Shown piece by piece: positions 34,158 to 44,689 of a stretch of DNA of 64,000 nt. The stretch is from Talaromyces rugulosus (taxonomy: Eukaryota > Ascomycota > Eurotiomycetes > Eurotiales > Trichocomaceae), in contig NC_049561.1 of the NCBI RefSeq assembly GCF_013368755.1, positions 4,526,001 to 4,590,000 of the forward strand, in the 5' to 3' direction. Every line of letters begins with the position of its first letter. Position 1 is the first letter of the stretch. Made by a program: the position numbers and the translations under genes. The notes beneath the pieces are model-generated. The model was not told the DNA's origin and did not search any database. It saw nothing but the letters and a program-made list of their open reading frames with translations.

Positions 34158-34664
34158 CTATCTTTGATAGGATATAGTGATCTCTTATCACCCGAAAGAA
34201 AGACTGTCCAGTGATCAAAGCAGACGAGCGGCAGCATGCGCAGTCGAAGCATCACGGAGACCAAAAGCGAAGAAGGCGCGCCTGCCCGAAAAGGAAGGAA
34301 CGTACCGCGCGCCCTCCTTCCCTGAGTGGCTGGTGATGATTGTAATCATGTGACACGCTGTTTTGGGGATATGGCGTGTAGCGGTTTTATTTGCCCTAGG
34401 AATTCTTCTTCTTCTCTCCTTCTTCTTCTTCCTCGTCGATGCAGTCGTACACCCCATTGCACCGACCTTTGCTCTTCCCATCGGTATGTGATATTCCTAT
34501 CCAACCTGCAACTAGTCCTATCCATTATCTTGATGCTGGCCTCTTGGGATCTCCACTAGGATCTTCATCCTAGAATTTTCATTCAGTGATAGAGGCTAAT
34601 TAATTAGTAAAAGATCAAAAGCCTAATGCCTTTTCTGTCCTGAACGCCGCCCCTGTTTGCCGAA

Positions 34665-35279
34665 ATGGCCGAATGTATGTTGATTACACGACAATAAAAA
34701 GACTGAACGCTAATACTAAATGTAGCTAGAGACACCAAGATCATGGACGACCCCTCTCTCGACGATGTAAGTAGTGATGAAGGATACTGTAATACAACGG
34801 ATGGAATGTATAACTGAAAATCAATAGACTAAGAATGCCAATTTGGACATAAGCAAGGAAGACGAGAAGAATGAGAAGCAGACGGTTGAAATTTCGGCCA
34901 AGGAGTATAAAGAGGTAAGCATATCAATTCGTTTCTAAGGCATAAGCTAATCATTAAGTGTAGCTGCTGGCTGCAAAACGGGTATTACCTCGATATAATC
35001 AAATAGAGTCGATGAAGCAGTTGACTAATATAACCAATATAGTACCAAGACGAAGTCGAGGAAGGAAAACCTCGTAAAAAACCAAAACATGATGATGCCC
35101 ATCTGAGTCTGGCCGCGCGGGCCTATCTCTAAGAGCTCCGGGAGGAGTTCAGGGCGAGGCTTGCCCGAATTAGAACGCACCAAGCCGAGGTGCGCAGACT
35201 TCGGAGGGAGATTTTGCGTGTGGAGGAGCTATGTTCAGACGAGCTGAACAAGCTAATGAACGTTATTAATCCGGAGTAG
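34665..35279 (+). CDS. Small multi-exon coiled-coil protein, unknown function
   Basis: Six exons give an open frame of 110 residues: 34665-34674, 34726-34766, 34828-34914, 34964-34981, 35043-35073 and 35134-35279. Donors are mostly good (GTATGT, GTAAGT, GTAAGC, GTATTA, GTAAAA). The protein is very charged: an acidic and lysine-rich front, a short LLAAKR segment, then a helical, arginine- and glutamate-rich stretch (LREEFRARLARIRTHQAEVR) predicted to form a coiled coil. If the fifth intron is not removed, translation continues through KPRKKPKHDDAHLSLAARAYL to a TAA at 35130-35132, giving a shorter protein of about 82 residues without the coiled coil. I do not recognise the family. Exons this small make the model uncertain. 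Confidence 0.5.
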
Positions 35280-35447
35280 TTTTATTTTAGCAGTGTTTAA
35301 TATCACAGACATGATGACCACGGTGAACTGAATAAAAGCCACGCTCGACGGAGTTTCCCAACAGACCGGTGCAGCTTTCATGTTTCCTCATAATCGAACA
35401 TTTGTGACCTTCATAGTTTCATGAAGCCCATTTTCAAACCATCAATG

Positions 35448-35840
35448 ATCATGGCCGAGAACGTCTCGTCACCACAAGGCCAATGCCAGAAATGACCTTG
35501 GTGAAAAACAGCCATGTACTGGTCTCGCGACTGCCAAAAGGCAGAACACAAGGAACCCTGCGTCGATATCGCTCTCAGTCCAGAGGATCTTTCGATAGCA
35601 ACAACGCTGGCACCCAGCCCACCAGCCCCCTGAGATTCAAGGTCGAAAAGCCTTTTCACAAGCTCTATGACAAAACCTGGCTGCATGACCGCCTAGTGGA
35701 GGATGTTTATAAACTACTCATTGACGTGCACCGCCTGCGTCTGAGGGATGATTACAACCTTGAAGACAAGGTAGACCGTGGCAGCTGGCATCTTCGGTGG
35801 CGTTATATTGTACCTACGTACCATTTTATTTGTTCGACAA
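35448..35840 (+). pseudogene. Relic of a MYND zinc-finger protein gene
   Basis: Two frames carry separate halves of one protein. The first reads TAMYWSRDCQKAEHKEPC (around 35506-35560), the second half of a MYND finger (consensus YCSRxCQxxxWxxHxxxC) with the first Cys changed to Trp. It meets a TGA near 35632. The next frame reads RFKVEKPFHKLYDKTWLHD, then VYKLLIDVHRLRLRDDYNLE, the domain that normally follows MYND in fungal proteins. The N-terminal half of the finger and everything beyond DYNLEDKVDR are missing. The relic lies just before the 3' end of the zinc-finger gene on the opposite strand. A living gene would need an intact finger and one frame. Confidence 0.7.
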
Positions 35841-35890
35841 ATTTGAAAGCCGAAATAATGTATTCCACTCGGATAATACTAAACCATGTT

Positions 35891-38065
35891 CTATCCAACA
35901 TTGTTCGCCTTCCACGATGGGTGCATCGACCGTATATGTTTCTGAAGATTCCAATTCCGTGAGAACCCGTCTATGGTACGCTTGCAGCTTTTTATCGGAC
36001 AGTAAAACCTCTCGCTATCACGGGTCTCTTCACGCCCGCTCTCTCGATCTTCATCGGTAGTCACGACCACATCCTCAGACTTGAATTTGCGAGATGACGT
36101 TGATCCGTGCCTATTGTGAGCTCTTGGCCGTGACTGGGATCTCTTTTTACTCTGCGGCTGAATAGATTCTGGTAGATCGACACCTGGATGGCGAAGTCTC
36201 ATGTGCTCTTTTAGGTTCCATAATCGTGAGAACGGCTGTTTGTGTCGTCGACAATCTGTAATTGGACAAACCAAGTTCTCATTTACATAGTCTCCCTTTG
36301 TGCCGCGCCGCCATTCACGAGAATTTTCCTCGTCTTCGGCACCGGAAAGCGTGCCATGTGCTCTGGAGCGCGACTGTGATTGAGAACGCGACGCAGGCAA
36401 GCTGAAAGGGTACGGTGAATTTATCCCACCATGAATCAGCTGCATATGCCGGTCCAGATCGGGTTCTTCAGAAAATGGCTCCATATGGCGTGGGCATTCT
36501 GGTACTGGACAAACCAAGCTATCGTCCCAAGGACCTAGCCGCACATCTCTGCTCCGGGATGCGAGAGGGGCACTCTTGCCGAATATTTCCTGTAGTCTCT
36601 GGTTCGTTTTGTCGAGGACCTCCTCAGGCCAGCCTTGTAAGGAGGCCACAAGCATGACAGACTCCCAAGTCCTATTGGCCATTCTCTTCCTCGAGGGTGA
36701 GTGAGTTACATATCGATTTTGGGTTTCTGAAGACGCGTTTCGAAAGGAGCTTCCTGCCTTGGACCTGGTTCTTCCCTTGCCTTTTGTGGACGTAGATCCC
36801 GTCCTTTTGCTATTCCCGCCGGGGAATTCGGAGGCAGATTCAGTATTTATATCATTATCAGAGTCGGAATTCCCACTGCCTGATCCAGTTCGGTCAATAG
36901 CCTTGCTTTTCACTTTTGACCCCTTGCGGGATGATTTTCCTGAAGTACCGTGGCCGTAACTTATCTCGCTATCCGCCCTCACACGACGGCGACCACCAGG
37001 ACGACCTCTTTCGGCGCGCTGGTGCATACTTAGTAAAAGGCCGTCAAACTGAGTAATAACGTTCCGCGCCATTGGTCGTAACTTCGTAGTCATTAACTCA
37101 TCATCCGCCGAGATAGTATAGCCTGCTGATTGAAAATCTGGCTGAGATGCACGTTCTCGAAACCGTTCTTTGCCGGTTTTCATCATTTGCGCAATAACAA
37201 TCTCTTCCAATGAAGAACTAGGTCGTAGATCAGGCTTCGCTTTGAAGACGTGAGGATTGTAAGATGGAACAGCCTCTGTTAAGTCGGCTATGCTGGGAGG
37301 ATCGGAATGGCTACCGTCGTCAGAGGAGCTATCCGAGGAGCTGCCTTCTGGAGCAGCATTGTATTGTTGCCCATGCGGATCAATATATGCAACCTTCACA
37401 GGCCGTGTTTGTGATCGCCGGGGCGATGCACTCGAGTCTCTTTGTTTTCGAAGCTTGTACTCTATGCGATCATCGGCCGGGGTGATGTCTTCTGGGTACA
37501 ACGGCCATGCTGTCCAATCCGCCTGTGTATTGCGCCTCCTCAGCTCTTGATCATTTTCCAGCTGCCTTCGCCTCCTATCCTTGATAATATACGCTCTGTA
37601 TAAGCCTTTGGCCCAGTCCTGATTCTCGAGCTCGTCCAGTTGATCAACCAGGTCTCGCTCTGGCCGTGTTAAGCGTCGCCATTTCTCGTCTGAGCCTTTC
37701 CATCGATTCGGTCGGTGTCGAGGCAGCGATTGCGAGCGTTCATAGGTATGTGTCGCCGCCACTTTCTCTGTCCTCCTCGCCTTACTGCTGCTGGTACTGC
37801 CGCCGTGGCCGATTTTGATGCGCGCGGACTCCTTCACATCGTCGGTATCCGAGACATTGGTGGTATTCTGATCGTAAGCTAGTGCGTCGATACCTGATGG
37901 TGCCTGCCAGTCAGAGTCCTCAGATTTAGCCTTCATTCGCGGAGGTAAGGCGCCGCTTTTGCCTTCACACGATGGGCTGGAGATATCGTCGCGCAAGAAG
38001 TTTTTGGAGGCGAGTCGGAATTGTTGCGCGATGGCGGGACCCGCTCCGCTGTCATGTGGGTCCAC
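35891..38065 (-). CDS. C2H2-like three-finger nuclear protein
   Basis: This single open frame encodes 724 residues. The first ~500 residues are hydrophilic and disordered, rich in Arg, Ser and Asp, with a conserved-looking block at about residues 125-200 (LTRPERDLVDQLDELENQDWAK, then WPLYPEDITPADDRIEYKLRKQR). The C terminus has three related zinc modules of the form CPxxxCxR..PFS..WNLxxHxRxxH: one at about residue 535, one near 615 and one near 690. The Ser/Arg/Lys-rich linkers between fingers are typical of fungal nuclear proteins of unknown target. DNA or RNA binding is inferred from the fingers. The start follows a stop-rich leader. Confidence 0.75.
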   Translation of the reverse strand: MDPHDSGAGPAIAQQFRLASKNFLRDDISSPSCEGKSGALPPRMKAKSEDSDWQAPSGIDALAYDQNTTNVSDTDDVKESARIKIGHGGSTSSSKARRTEKVAATHTYERSQSLPRHRPNRWKGSDEKWRRLTRPERDLVDQLDELENQDWAKGLYRAYIIKDRRRRQLENDQELRRRNTQADWTAWPLYPEDITPADDRIEYKLRKQRDSSASPRRSQTRPVKVAYIDPHGQQYNAAPEGSSSDSSSDDGSHSDPPSIADLTEAVPSYNPHVFKAKPDLRPSSSLEEIVIAQMMKTGKERFRERASQPDFQSAGYTISADDELMTTKLRPMARNVITQFDGLLLSMHQRAERGRPGGRRRVRADSEISYGHGTSGKSSRKGSKVKSKAIDRTGSGSGNSDSDNDINTESASEFPGGNSKRTGSTSTKGKGRTRSKAGSSFRNASSETQNRYVTHSPSRKRMANRTWESVMLVASLQGWPEEVLDKTNQRLQEIFGKSAPLASRSRDVRLGPWDDSLVCPVPECPRHMEPFSEEPDLDRHMQLIHGGINSPYPFSLPASRSQSQSRSRAHGTLSGAEDEENSREWRRGTKGDYVNENLVCPITDCRRHKQPFSRLWNLKEHMRLRHPGVDLPESIQPQSKKRSQSRPRAHNRHGSTSSRKFKSEDVVVTTDEDRESGREETRDSERFYCPIKSCKRTIDGFSRNWNLQKHIRSMHPSWKANNVG

Positions 38066-38344
38066 CGCAGTACTTTATAAAGACGATGAACTCAGTCTTA
38101 GCAGAGTATGTATATATAAAAAAAAAAAATAGATGTATTAGCGAGTTCTGTTGCTGTGATGAAAGTAACAGCCTAATGTTGACAAGGACGTGTCAAGATA
38201 GCACGGAATAAGGAATATAGAGTTCTACAGTGTACATTTACGTAGACTCAAAAATTAAAATTCATGTGCTGCATTAGCTATTTCCAAAAGACTCTCTAAA
38301 CACCGGCAATCCATAACTGATATAAACGAAAACGACTAAACTTT

Positions 38345-40464
38345 TTACTCCTGTGACTTGGCCGCATTCTCGAGTCTTCTGCGCTTGCTGCGCAGCTTTT
38401 GCGCCTCTTCGTCTTTCTTCTTGTTCGAGTACATCATCTTGTCCAACAGCTTGCGCTTCTTCCGGCTCATCATCATTTTCTGCCTCTCGAGCTCTTCCTC
38501 CTCCTTTCGTTTTTGCGTCTGGTATTTCTTCGTTTTCGAGGACGTCTTGGCAGCAGACGAACCGCTTCCTGAGCCGGAGAATGGCAGACCAGCGGCTTCG
38601 GCTTCGAGTTCCTTTTGATGCTGAGTGCGCAGGGTTTCTTCTTCGTCTTCAGACTCTGAAACGGCGTTTTCGGCGTCGTTGAAGCCGCCAAAGTCGTCTT
38701 CTGCTTCCTCTTCGCTGTCATCCGCTTCTTCGGAATCATCGCCATCCACGTCCATTCCGCGGGCGTCTACCTCGTCCTCATTTTCTTCCTCTTCTCCGTC
38801 GACTTCCATCTTTTTGCCTTCTTCCACATTCTCGTCTTCGCTTTCGTCTTCCTCGGCAGAACGCTCAGCTTCTCCTTCTTCTTCCTGGGCAGCCAGGCTT
38901 GCGCGAGGATCATATTCGCCTCTGGATTGCTTCACCCATGGGCTCAAGTGTGGCGGAAGAGTAGCTCCAGGAGCATAGAGGTCGGCCCGGAGCAATTTGC
39001 CCTCATTGATAGAGTCCCAAACCCACTGTGGCTGGATATAGGTTCTGCCAGGAATGCGGCCACCAGCTCGACCCTCGTTCGATCCCTCTGGGACGGTTGG
39101 GAGTGCCGATTCGGGAAGAGGAGGACGGTCAACTATTTGGTGGGTGATGCGTGAATCCTTCTCGTCGTGGGTAAATGCACCCTCTCCGGCGATCTCGTCC
39201 CATGCAATTCGCTTGCACCCAAATGCGCGGAGAAGGAATTCCAAGGGTCCCTTGGGTGCCTCTCGTGAAATGAAAAACGTAAACGAAGAAAACAATGTTC
39301 CGGCTTCGTCGGCATTTGCCTCGGGTTGCGCAAGAGTATCGGCTTCAGGGGCGGCAGGTTCAAACTTGTCAATGGTATATTCATTCGTTGTTTGGTCTTC
39401 AGGAACCTTCTCTTCAGAAACCTTGTCAAGGCCGGCCTTTTTCACAACGCTATCAACCTTATCTTGAACTTCTTGCGATACCTCTCCGTTGGTCGTTTTT
39501 CCATTGGTTGCTGGCTGCTCAATGGCATTAACCTGTTCAATGTTCTTGCCTTCCAGGCGGAAAGCAGTCAATTCAGCGCCCTTTTCATCACTTGCAGCAT
39601 CAAATCGTGGCGGATAAACCAAGCCGATAGAAGTGAACAAGCGGAAGTTCACAAATCCAAGAAGAGTTGTGTAGAACTCAACAAAGGTTGCCATAATACG
39701 GTAATCGACATCGCCATTCACTTTTTGAACAAAGCGGTAAGGAACAAGCCAGAGAATGTCCTGTCCCTGAATAGTAGCCTGGTAGTAAATACCCTTGATT
39801 GAGAGGAAAGATTTGCGCAGCGAGTTGGTAGTGATCAAGTAGTGCTGGAACTCATGGCACAGTCTCTGGCATCGCGCAATTGTCTTGGGTGGTACGGAAC
39901 TGGTCGATGGCAGACTTGCAAAAAGGAATAGTAGCGAAAGGCAATCGTCAAGATCCCTGAGCGCATCGACGAATGTCGGATAGCGCTCTTTGATAACATG
40001 GTCTAGCGAGAGCTTGGGAGCAAAGTTCTTCTCCAATCGCGCGGCATCTCCAACTTCACCACGGCCGAGAGAGCGGGCAATCTTCTTTGCAAGTGCTTTT
40101 TGTTCGCGAAATTTTCGCAGCAATGGCTCATGCAAGAGGTACTGGATGTCCTTGGTGTAGTAGAAAGTGGTATTGGGGGTGGAAGTCTTGGAAGCTTTCT
40201 TCTTGCTGCGGGGTTCGCGAGGGTAAATGCCTAAAGAGCGAGCCTGTTAAACACTAGATTTGGATACAGAGCAACTAAGGAGCTTACCCTTGAAAATGCA
40301 TAGCCTTCGAAAATCCGGAAGAGAAATCTGGAGTTTGCGCACGGCCTGGGTTCGCGTGATAAAGTTCTTGGCCTGACCAGAGGCGCCTGCAAGCGATACA
40401 ATATTAGTCTAGTTCAATGGACACAGACGCAGTGAAACGAACCCTTCTTCTTAATTTTCCCCAT
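38345..40464 (-). CDS. nop7: Pescadillo homologue Nop7 (ribosome biogenesis)
   Basis: Three minus-strand exons, 40464-40443, 40386-40288 and 40230-38345, give 668 residues. The first exon is only 22 nt (MGKIKKKG) and joins [20 protein letters not shown]. Nop7 works with Erb1 and Ytm1 (PeBoW) in the nucleolus for 27S rRNA processing and 60S assembly. The pescadillo N-terminal domain is clear ([42 protein letters not shown]), followed by a BRCT domain at about residues 340-440 ([27 protein letters not shown], then [20 protein letters not shown]). The last ~200 residues are a very acidic tract and then a basic coiled coil with nuclear localisation-like KKRKLLDK. Length is usual. Divergent from the PIG-U gene, with 225 bp between starts. 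Confidence 0.95.
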
Positions 40465-40689
40465 TTTGTATTGCTGCACAATGCGACAAGTTCGGTGTTG
40501 TGGTAACTGATAACGGAGTGAAGAGAAAAACTTATCGAACTTTTTTTTTTATCGGAAGGGCCGACTGGGTGGTCCGTGCGTCGGAGCGGGCTGCGGCAAG
40601 GACAGCTGGAGCCTCAATAGGAACTCCTCAACTGACTGTGTCTTGCGTTTTCTTTGCAATGTCTCGCAAGCCCGTGAAATAAAGCTACT

Positions 40690-42162
40690 ATGCCTGTCGG
40701 CCGTCGGAAATTGGCCGTCTTCATCGGAGCTGTTGCTCTGCGACTGTTGCTCATTGTCACCTTCCCCTCGTTACCAGACCTCCTGACATCGCGAGTCGAG
40801 GTGTCGACGCCAATTAGCAGCTTCAAAAGACGTGAGTTGCCAGTCGCTTGTGGGGAAGAGTTCTTCAGTAGCTGACTATTTTAGTGCAAGAAGGTCTTTT
40901 CCTATATACTCGCAATGTATCCCCATACGATGGCGGTGTTTTCCACCAGGTACTACGATAATATCCACTGCAGAAACATTATCTAATTACTTGACAGGCG
41001 CCACTTCTCCTCCCAATCCTATCATTACTTCCTAGTGCGAATTCGTATCCTCTCGTTACCAATATTTTCTATGCCGCCATTGACCTGTTGAACGCCAACG
41101 CGTTGGTTCACATTGCGGACTCGAGCGAATCCATCACGGGACGCTTCCATAGCACGCTGCGCAAGACAATTAGATGGGATGGGGTAGCTATTGCTGCATG
41201 GTAGGGCAATCCTTCAGGTCTCTTGGTTTTGCAGCATGTTGATTTCATACAGGTACTTGTTTAACCCGTTCGTGATCTCCACTTGTCTCGCGCGATCGAC
41301 TACGATTTTCACAAATGCGTCTATTCTATACGCGATTTCGAATGCCGCCAATGGAAACAATGTCAATTCCATGATTGCTCTTGCATTTGCATCCTACCTG
41401 TCTCTCTATCCCGCACTTCTCTTCCCGCCGTTGGTCCTGCTCTGCTATGACCGCTTGGTGGCTGCGAAGAAGTCCGAGCCTGGGGTAGTAGGCTTTGTGC
41501 TTGCGCGATTTGGAATATTCATGGCCTCCGTAGCTGTGCTTCTGGTAGCCTCGTTTGTTGTCACTGGATTCTCATGGCAATTCGTTTCAGCGACCTACGG
41601 CGCCCACCTGCTCGTCCCTGATCTTACTCCGAATTCCGGTCTGTGGTGGTACTTTTTTATCGAGATCTTTGACTCGTTCCGCGAGTTCTTCCTCGGTGTA
41701 TTCTGGCTACACCTGGTCGGCTATGTGGGAGGCCTGACGATTCGACTAAGACGACAGCCTTTGTTCGTCATCACATCCTTGATCGGTATTTTTGCTATTT
41801 TCAAGCCGTATCCTAGCATTGCCGATGTTTCATTGTATCTGGCGCTTTTACCCTTGTACCGACATCTTTCACCGTGTAAGTTTCATTCACTACTCATGTG
41901 ATCGTTTACTAATCTTATATTAGTGACGCGTTATACATTTTTCGCAGCAGCCACGATGCTCTATGCGACTCTGCTAGGCCCGGCATTTTATTACCTGTGG
42001 GTTTATGCAGGTTCCGGAAATGCCAACTTCTTCTATGCCATAACCTTAGTGTGGAGTCTTGGTCTTACAATTCTAGTGGCCGATTACATATTCGCTGCGC
42101 TCCGGGATGAGTGGGAAGAAGATCATCCAGACATGAAGGGCAAAGAAGTCCGACAAATTTAA
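40690..42162 (+). CDS. GAB1: GPI transamidase subunit Gab1 / PIG-U
   Basis: Five exons, 40690-40831, 40885-40949, 40998-41200, 41253-41875 and 41924-42162, give 423 residues. PIG-U is an ER membrane subunit of the GPI transamidase that attaches GPI anchors to proteins; it helps recognise the anchor. Frames join well at each splice: FKR-LQEGLFLYTRN, VFHQ-APLLLPIL, IAAW-YLFNPF, HLSP-LTRYTFF. The order is an N-terminal helix, the lumenal LFLYTRNVSPYDGGVFHQ motif, about nine further helices, and a C-terminal helix with FAALRDEW. The YLFNPF and GVFHQAP motifs are family hallmarks. Confidence 0.93.
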
Positions 42163-42290
42163 TACCATTTGTTAATTTATCATCTGTAGCCAAAATATTA
42201 AAATTATTTCTATTCTAAGTATTTCAAAATTTCTATGTCTCTAATCTACACCCGGCCAGAACGCCATCATGACTAGAGCCAAGGACTCGT

Positions 42291-43219
42291 CTACCTGAGT
42301 GCCTTGGATAGAATCGAATAATCGGGCTCCTTGACCGTGCCATTCCTCAGCTTTCTCGGTCCAGGCGAGTATTCGTCTATAGAGTAGCCTAATCGCTCAT
42401 AGAACCTCAATGCACCCGCATTGGCTCTGAACACGGTCAACATGCCCTTCTCCAGGCCGATCCGGCGGCCAATCTGCTCGAACAGACGCATCAGCTGGCC
42501 GCCAAGGCCAGAGCCCTGAAGTGATGGATTCACATGGACCTCGTAGCAATATAATACTTCCTTCCCATCCTCATATGTTGTCATGAAAGAGAGGAACCCT
42601 GCCACGGGCGGGGTTCGCTGTTTGGGCCCTTCTTTGTCCTCTTGTTGCTGTTTCTCTGCCGTTCCATTGACTGGTGTATCATAATCGCTAGTTGACCGTA
42701 GAACCATGTATCGCATGTCCGGCAGGCGCATTTCCTTTCTTTTCTTTGACGGCGACCATCCCGTCGACGAAGTCGAGTAGTCGGCAACGGAGGTCTGTTC
42801 GATCAGCGCAAAGCAGCTCTCGAAATCCGGCTCGGGGATTGTGTCGGCTGTGTGTATTTGCACTTGATATTGTGGTATGTCTTGGTCATTTCCGTCTGCT
42901 CTAGACGCAGTCGGTGGCGCACGAAGCTGCAGGTGTGTCGGGTCGATGTAACGGGCTAGAAAGTCTTCAAGGGATAGTGCATTAGTGCGCTCCACGAGGG
43001 GGAGGTCAGTTGCTTGTTTTTGAGCTGGGCGGATGTTAGAAATCGATATTTGAAGGGGGGGGTTTTTTTTTCTCCCAAAGACTGGGAAAGGTTTCTGGAC
43101 TAACCGGCTTCTTTGGCAGCTCGTTCGCGATGGTGTTTGGATAGTTTGAGACCGGACCGAGAACGCGATGAGCTACGAGATGTGGGTTTCTTGACCCGGT
43201 GGTCCTTGGAAGAAGTCAT
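42291..43219 (-). CDS. NAT4: NatD-type N-alpha-acetyltransferase (histone H4/H2A)
   Basis: Two minus-strand exons, 43219-43105 and 43024-42291, give 282 residues. NatD (Nat4/Naa40) acetylates the N terminus of histones H4 and H2A. The GNAT core is at the C-terminal part: MRYMVLRS, VAGFLSFMTTYEDGKEVLYCYEVHV, then NPSLQGSGLGGQLM (acetyl-CoA loop) and VFRANAGALRFYERLGYSIDEYSPG. The YCYEVHV-QGxGLG-LGYxxDExSP order is that of NAA40 orthologues. A lysine-rich N-terminal 35 residues may serve nuclear targeting. The intron holds a G8/T9 homopolymer (43056-43072 region). Convergent with PIG-U: stop codons are 128 bp apart. Confidence 0.9.
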
Positions 43220-43778
43220 CAGTGTGTAAACATGTGTCCGCAGTGTTGTTTACTGTCCTGGGGCGTGTTGAACGACGTTTCTGCGGAATGACTGTGTTTA
43301 ATCAGACGAAGGTTCGTTGTGGGGTGGTCATCAAACTGATCTGCAAAATAATAGTGGGACTCGTTATCAGTCCTTTCGCCTATCTTCTATTTAGAGTATG
43401 CTGCATGTAGCTTTTTTTTTTTTTTTTTGGATATTGTAGCATTTTATGTCAGAATTTCAAATAAGCAATTCCGTTGAATTTACTGAGGGACATTTTATAG
43501 TCGTAATGCTGGTACTATTGTGAAACTAAGCATCTTCCGCCTCTTCCTTTAAAACGTTCACTTGATATCAATTGATGATTGCTTAATCCAATATTGAAAT
43601 TATATACTTATTATATCAAGACTAGCACTTCAAATGTTGTAATCTCTATCAATCACTTGGTGTCGACGTTATTTATACCTACAGTTGACTTGGACTACTG
43701 CAACTAACATTGAACACATAGCCCCAACAGCCTCATATTTAATTGGGTTGATAGGCATACATAACCCCCACCGTTCAG
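43220..43778. other. AT-rich intergenic region
   Basis: The stretch holds the NatD 5' flank and a T17 homopolymer at about 43412-43428. No gene is seen. It runs into the ankyrin relic. Confidence 0.35.
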
Positions 43779-44253
43779 GTGATGAACCTACTGCTAGACT
43801 ATGGTGCAGCCGTCAATGCAACTTATAGAACCCCTGGGGGCAAAGAATTCATTGACTTCCCTTCCATCGGCAAAGATGAAAATCAGTTGCGCAAGATCAT
43901 GTACGAGACGCCAGTGGTAGCCGTAATGAAGACTCGCCAATTCCAACTAGCAGCAATTTTGATGAAAAATGGCCCAATATTTGAGACTCCAAGGCCTCCT
44001 GAACTTTAAAGGGCAGCCCGTACAGTGGTTTATGGATAATGATGCAAGCGTTGAATATACAACTTGGGCGAGAAATGCGTTGCCCTCGTCACAAGTTGAC
44101 ATAGCAGCCACTATTCAAAAGCACAAGACTCCACTGCACTATTCAGCCGAGGGCGGGAATGAGCATGTAGTTCGCCATCTGCTAGGCGTTACTGATGTTA
44201 CGGTGGTGGATAGGGGCGTACTGCATTGCGCAGTGCGCAGGATACACATTTAG
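43779..44253 (+). pseudogene. Ankyrin-repeat gene relic
   Basis: Two plus-strand frames, shifted relative to each other, carry ankyrin-like sequence. From 43779: MNLLLDYGAAVNATYR and later VVAVMKTRQFQLAAILMKNG, ending in TAA near 44007. From about 44110: KTPLHYSAEGGNEHVVRHLLG, ending at a stop near 44253. Both match the ankyrin repeat consensus (G-TPLH-AA--G----V--LL-GA). There is no start, no splice site joining the frames, and the flanks are AT-rich. I read it as a decayed remnant of a larger ankyrin protein. Confidence 0.65.
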
Positions 44254-44689
44254 TCGCTGTTATTAAGCTGATGCATCCCTCCTGGGTTTCAAGTGAAAGG
44301 GACATTGAACTTGATAAAAATAGGAATAATACAAACGACATCTGGATGATGGGGGCATTGATATAGAGCTTGAACGCGTAGCGCGAGAGCATGGGCTTGA
44401 GCCGGGAAGTATAGTGATTCGGTGAGAAGATTATACATGATATATAGCAGTGATTATAACTATTTACGTTATAGGGTACATATGTAGATAAAACCTTTCA
44501 ATATTGACAGTGGATGGTGTTGGCCTGAAGCTTTTATTGTGCGGGATTGATTAAGAAGATATGTAACAATCGAATTCAACATCAACGATGTATAAGGGTT
44601 TTCAGCCTCAAAACAAGTGCATGAAATTTGTAGCCCTTAGTGCTACCTAACTGTATACATATAATTCCTAATATCACAACTTTTTTTTT

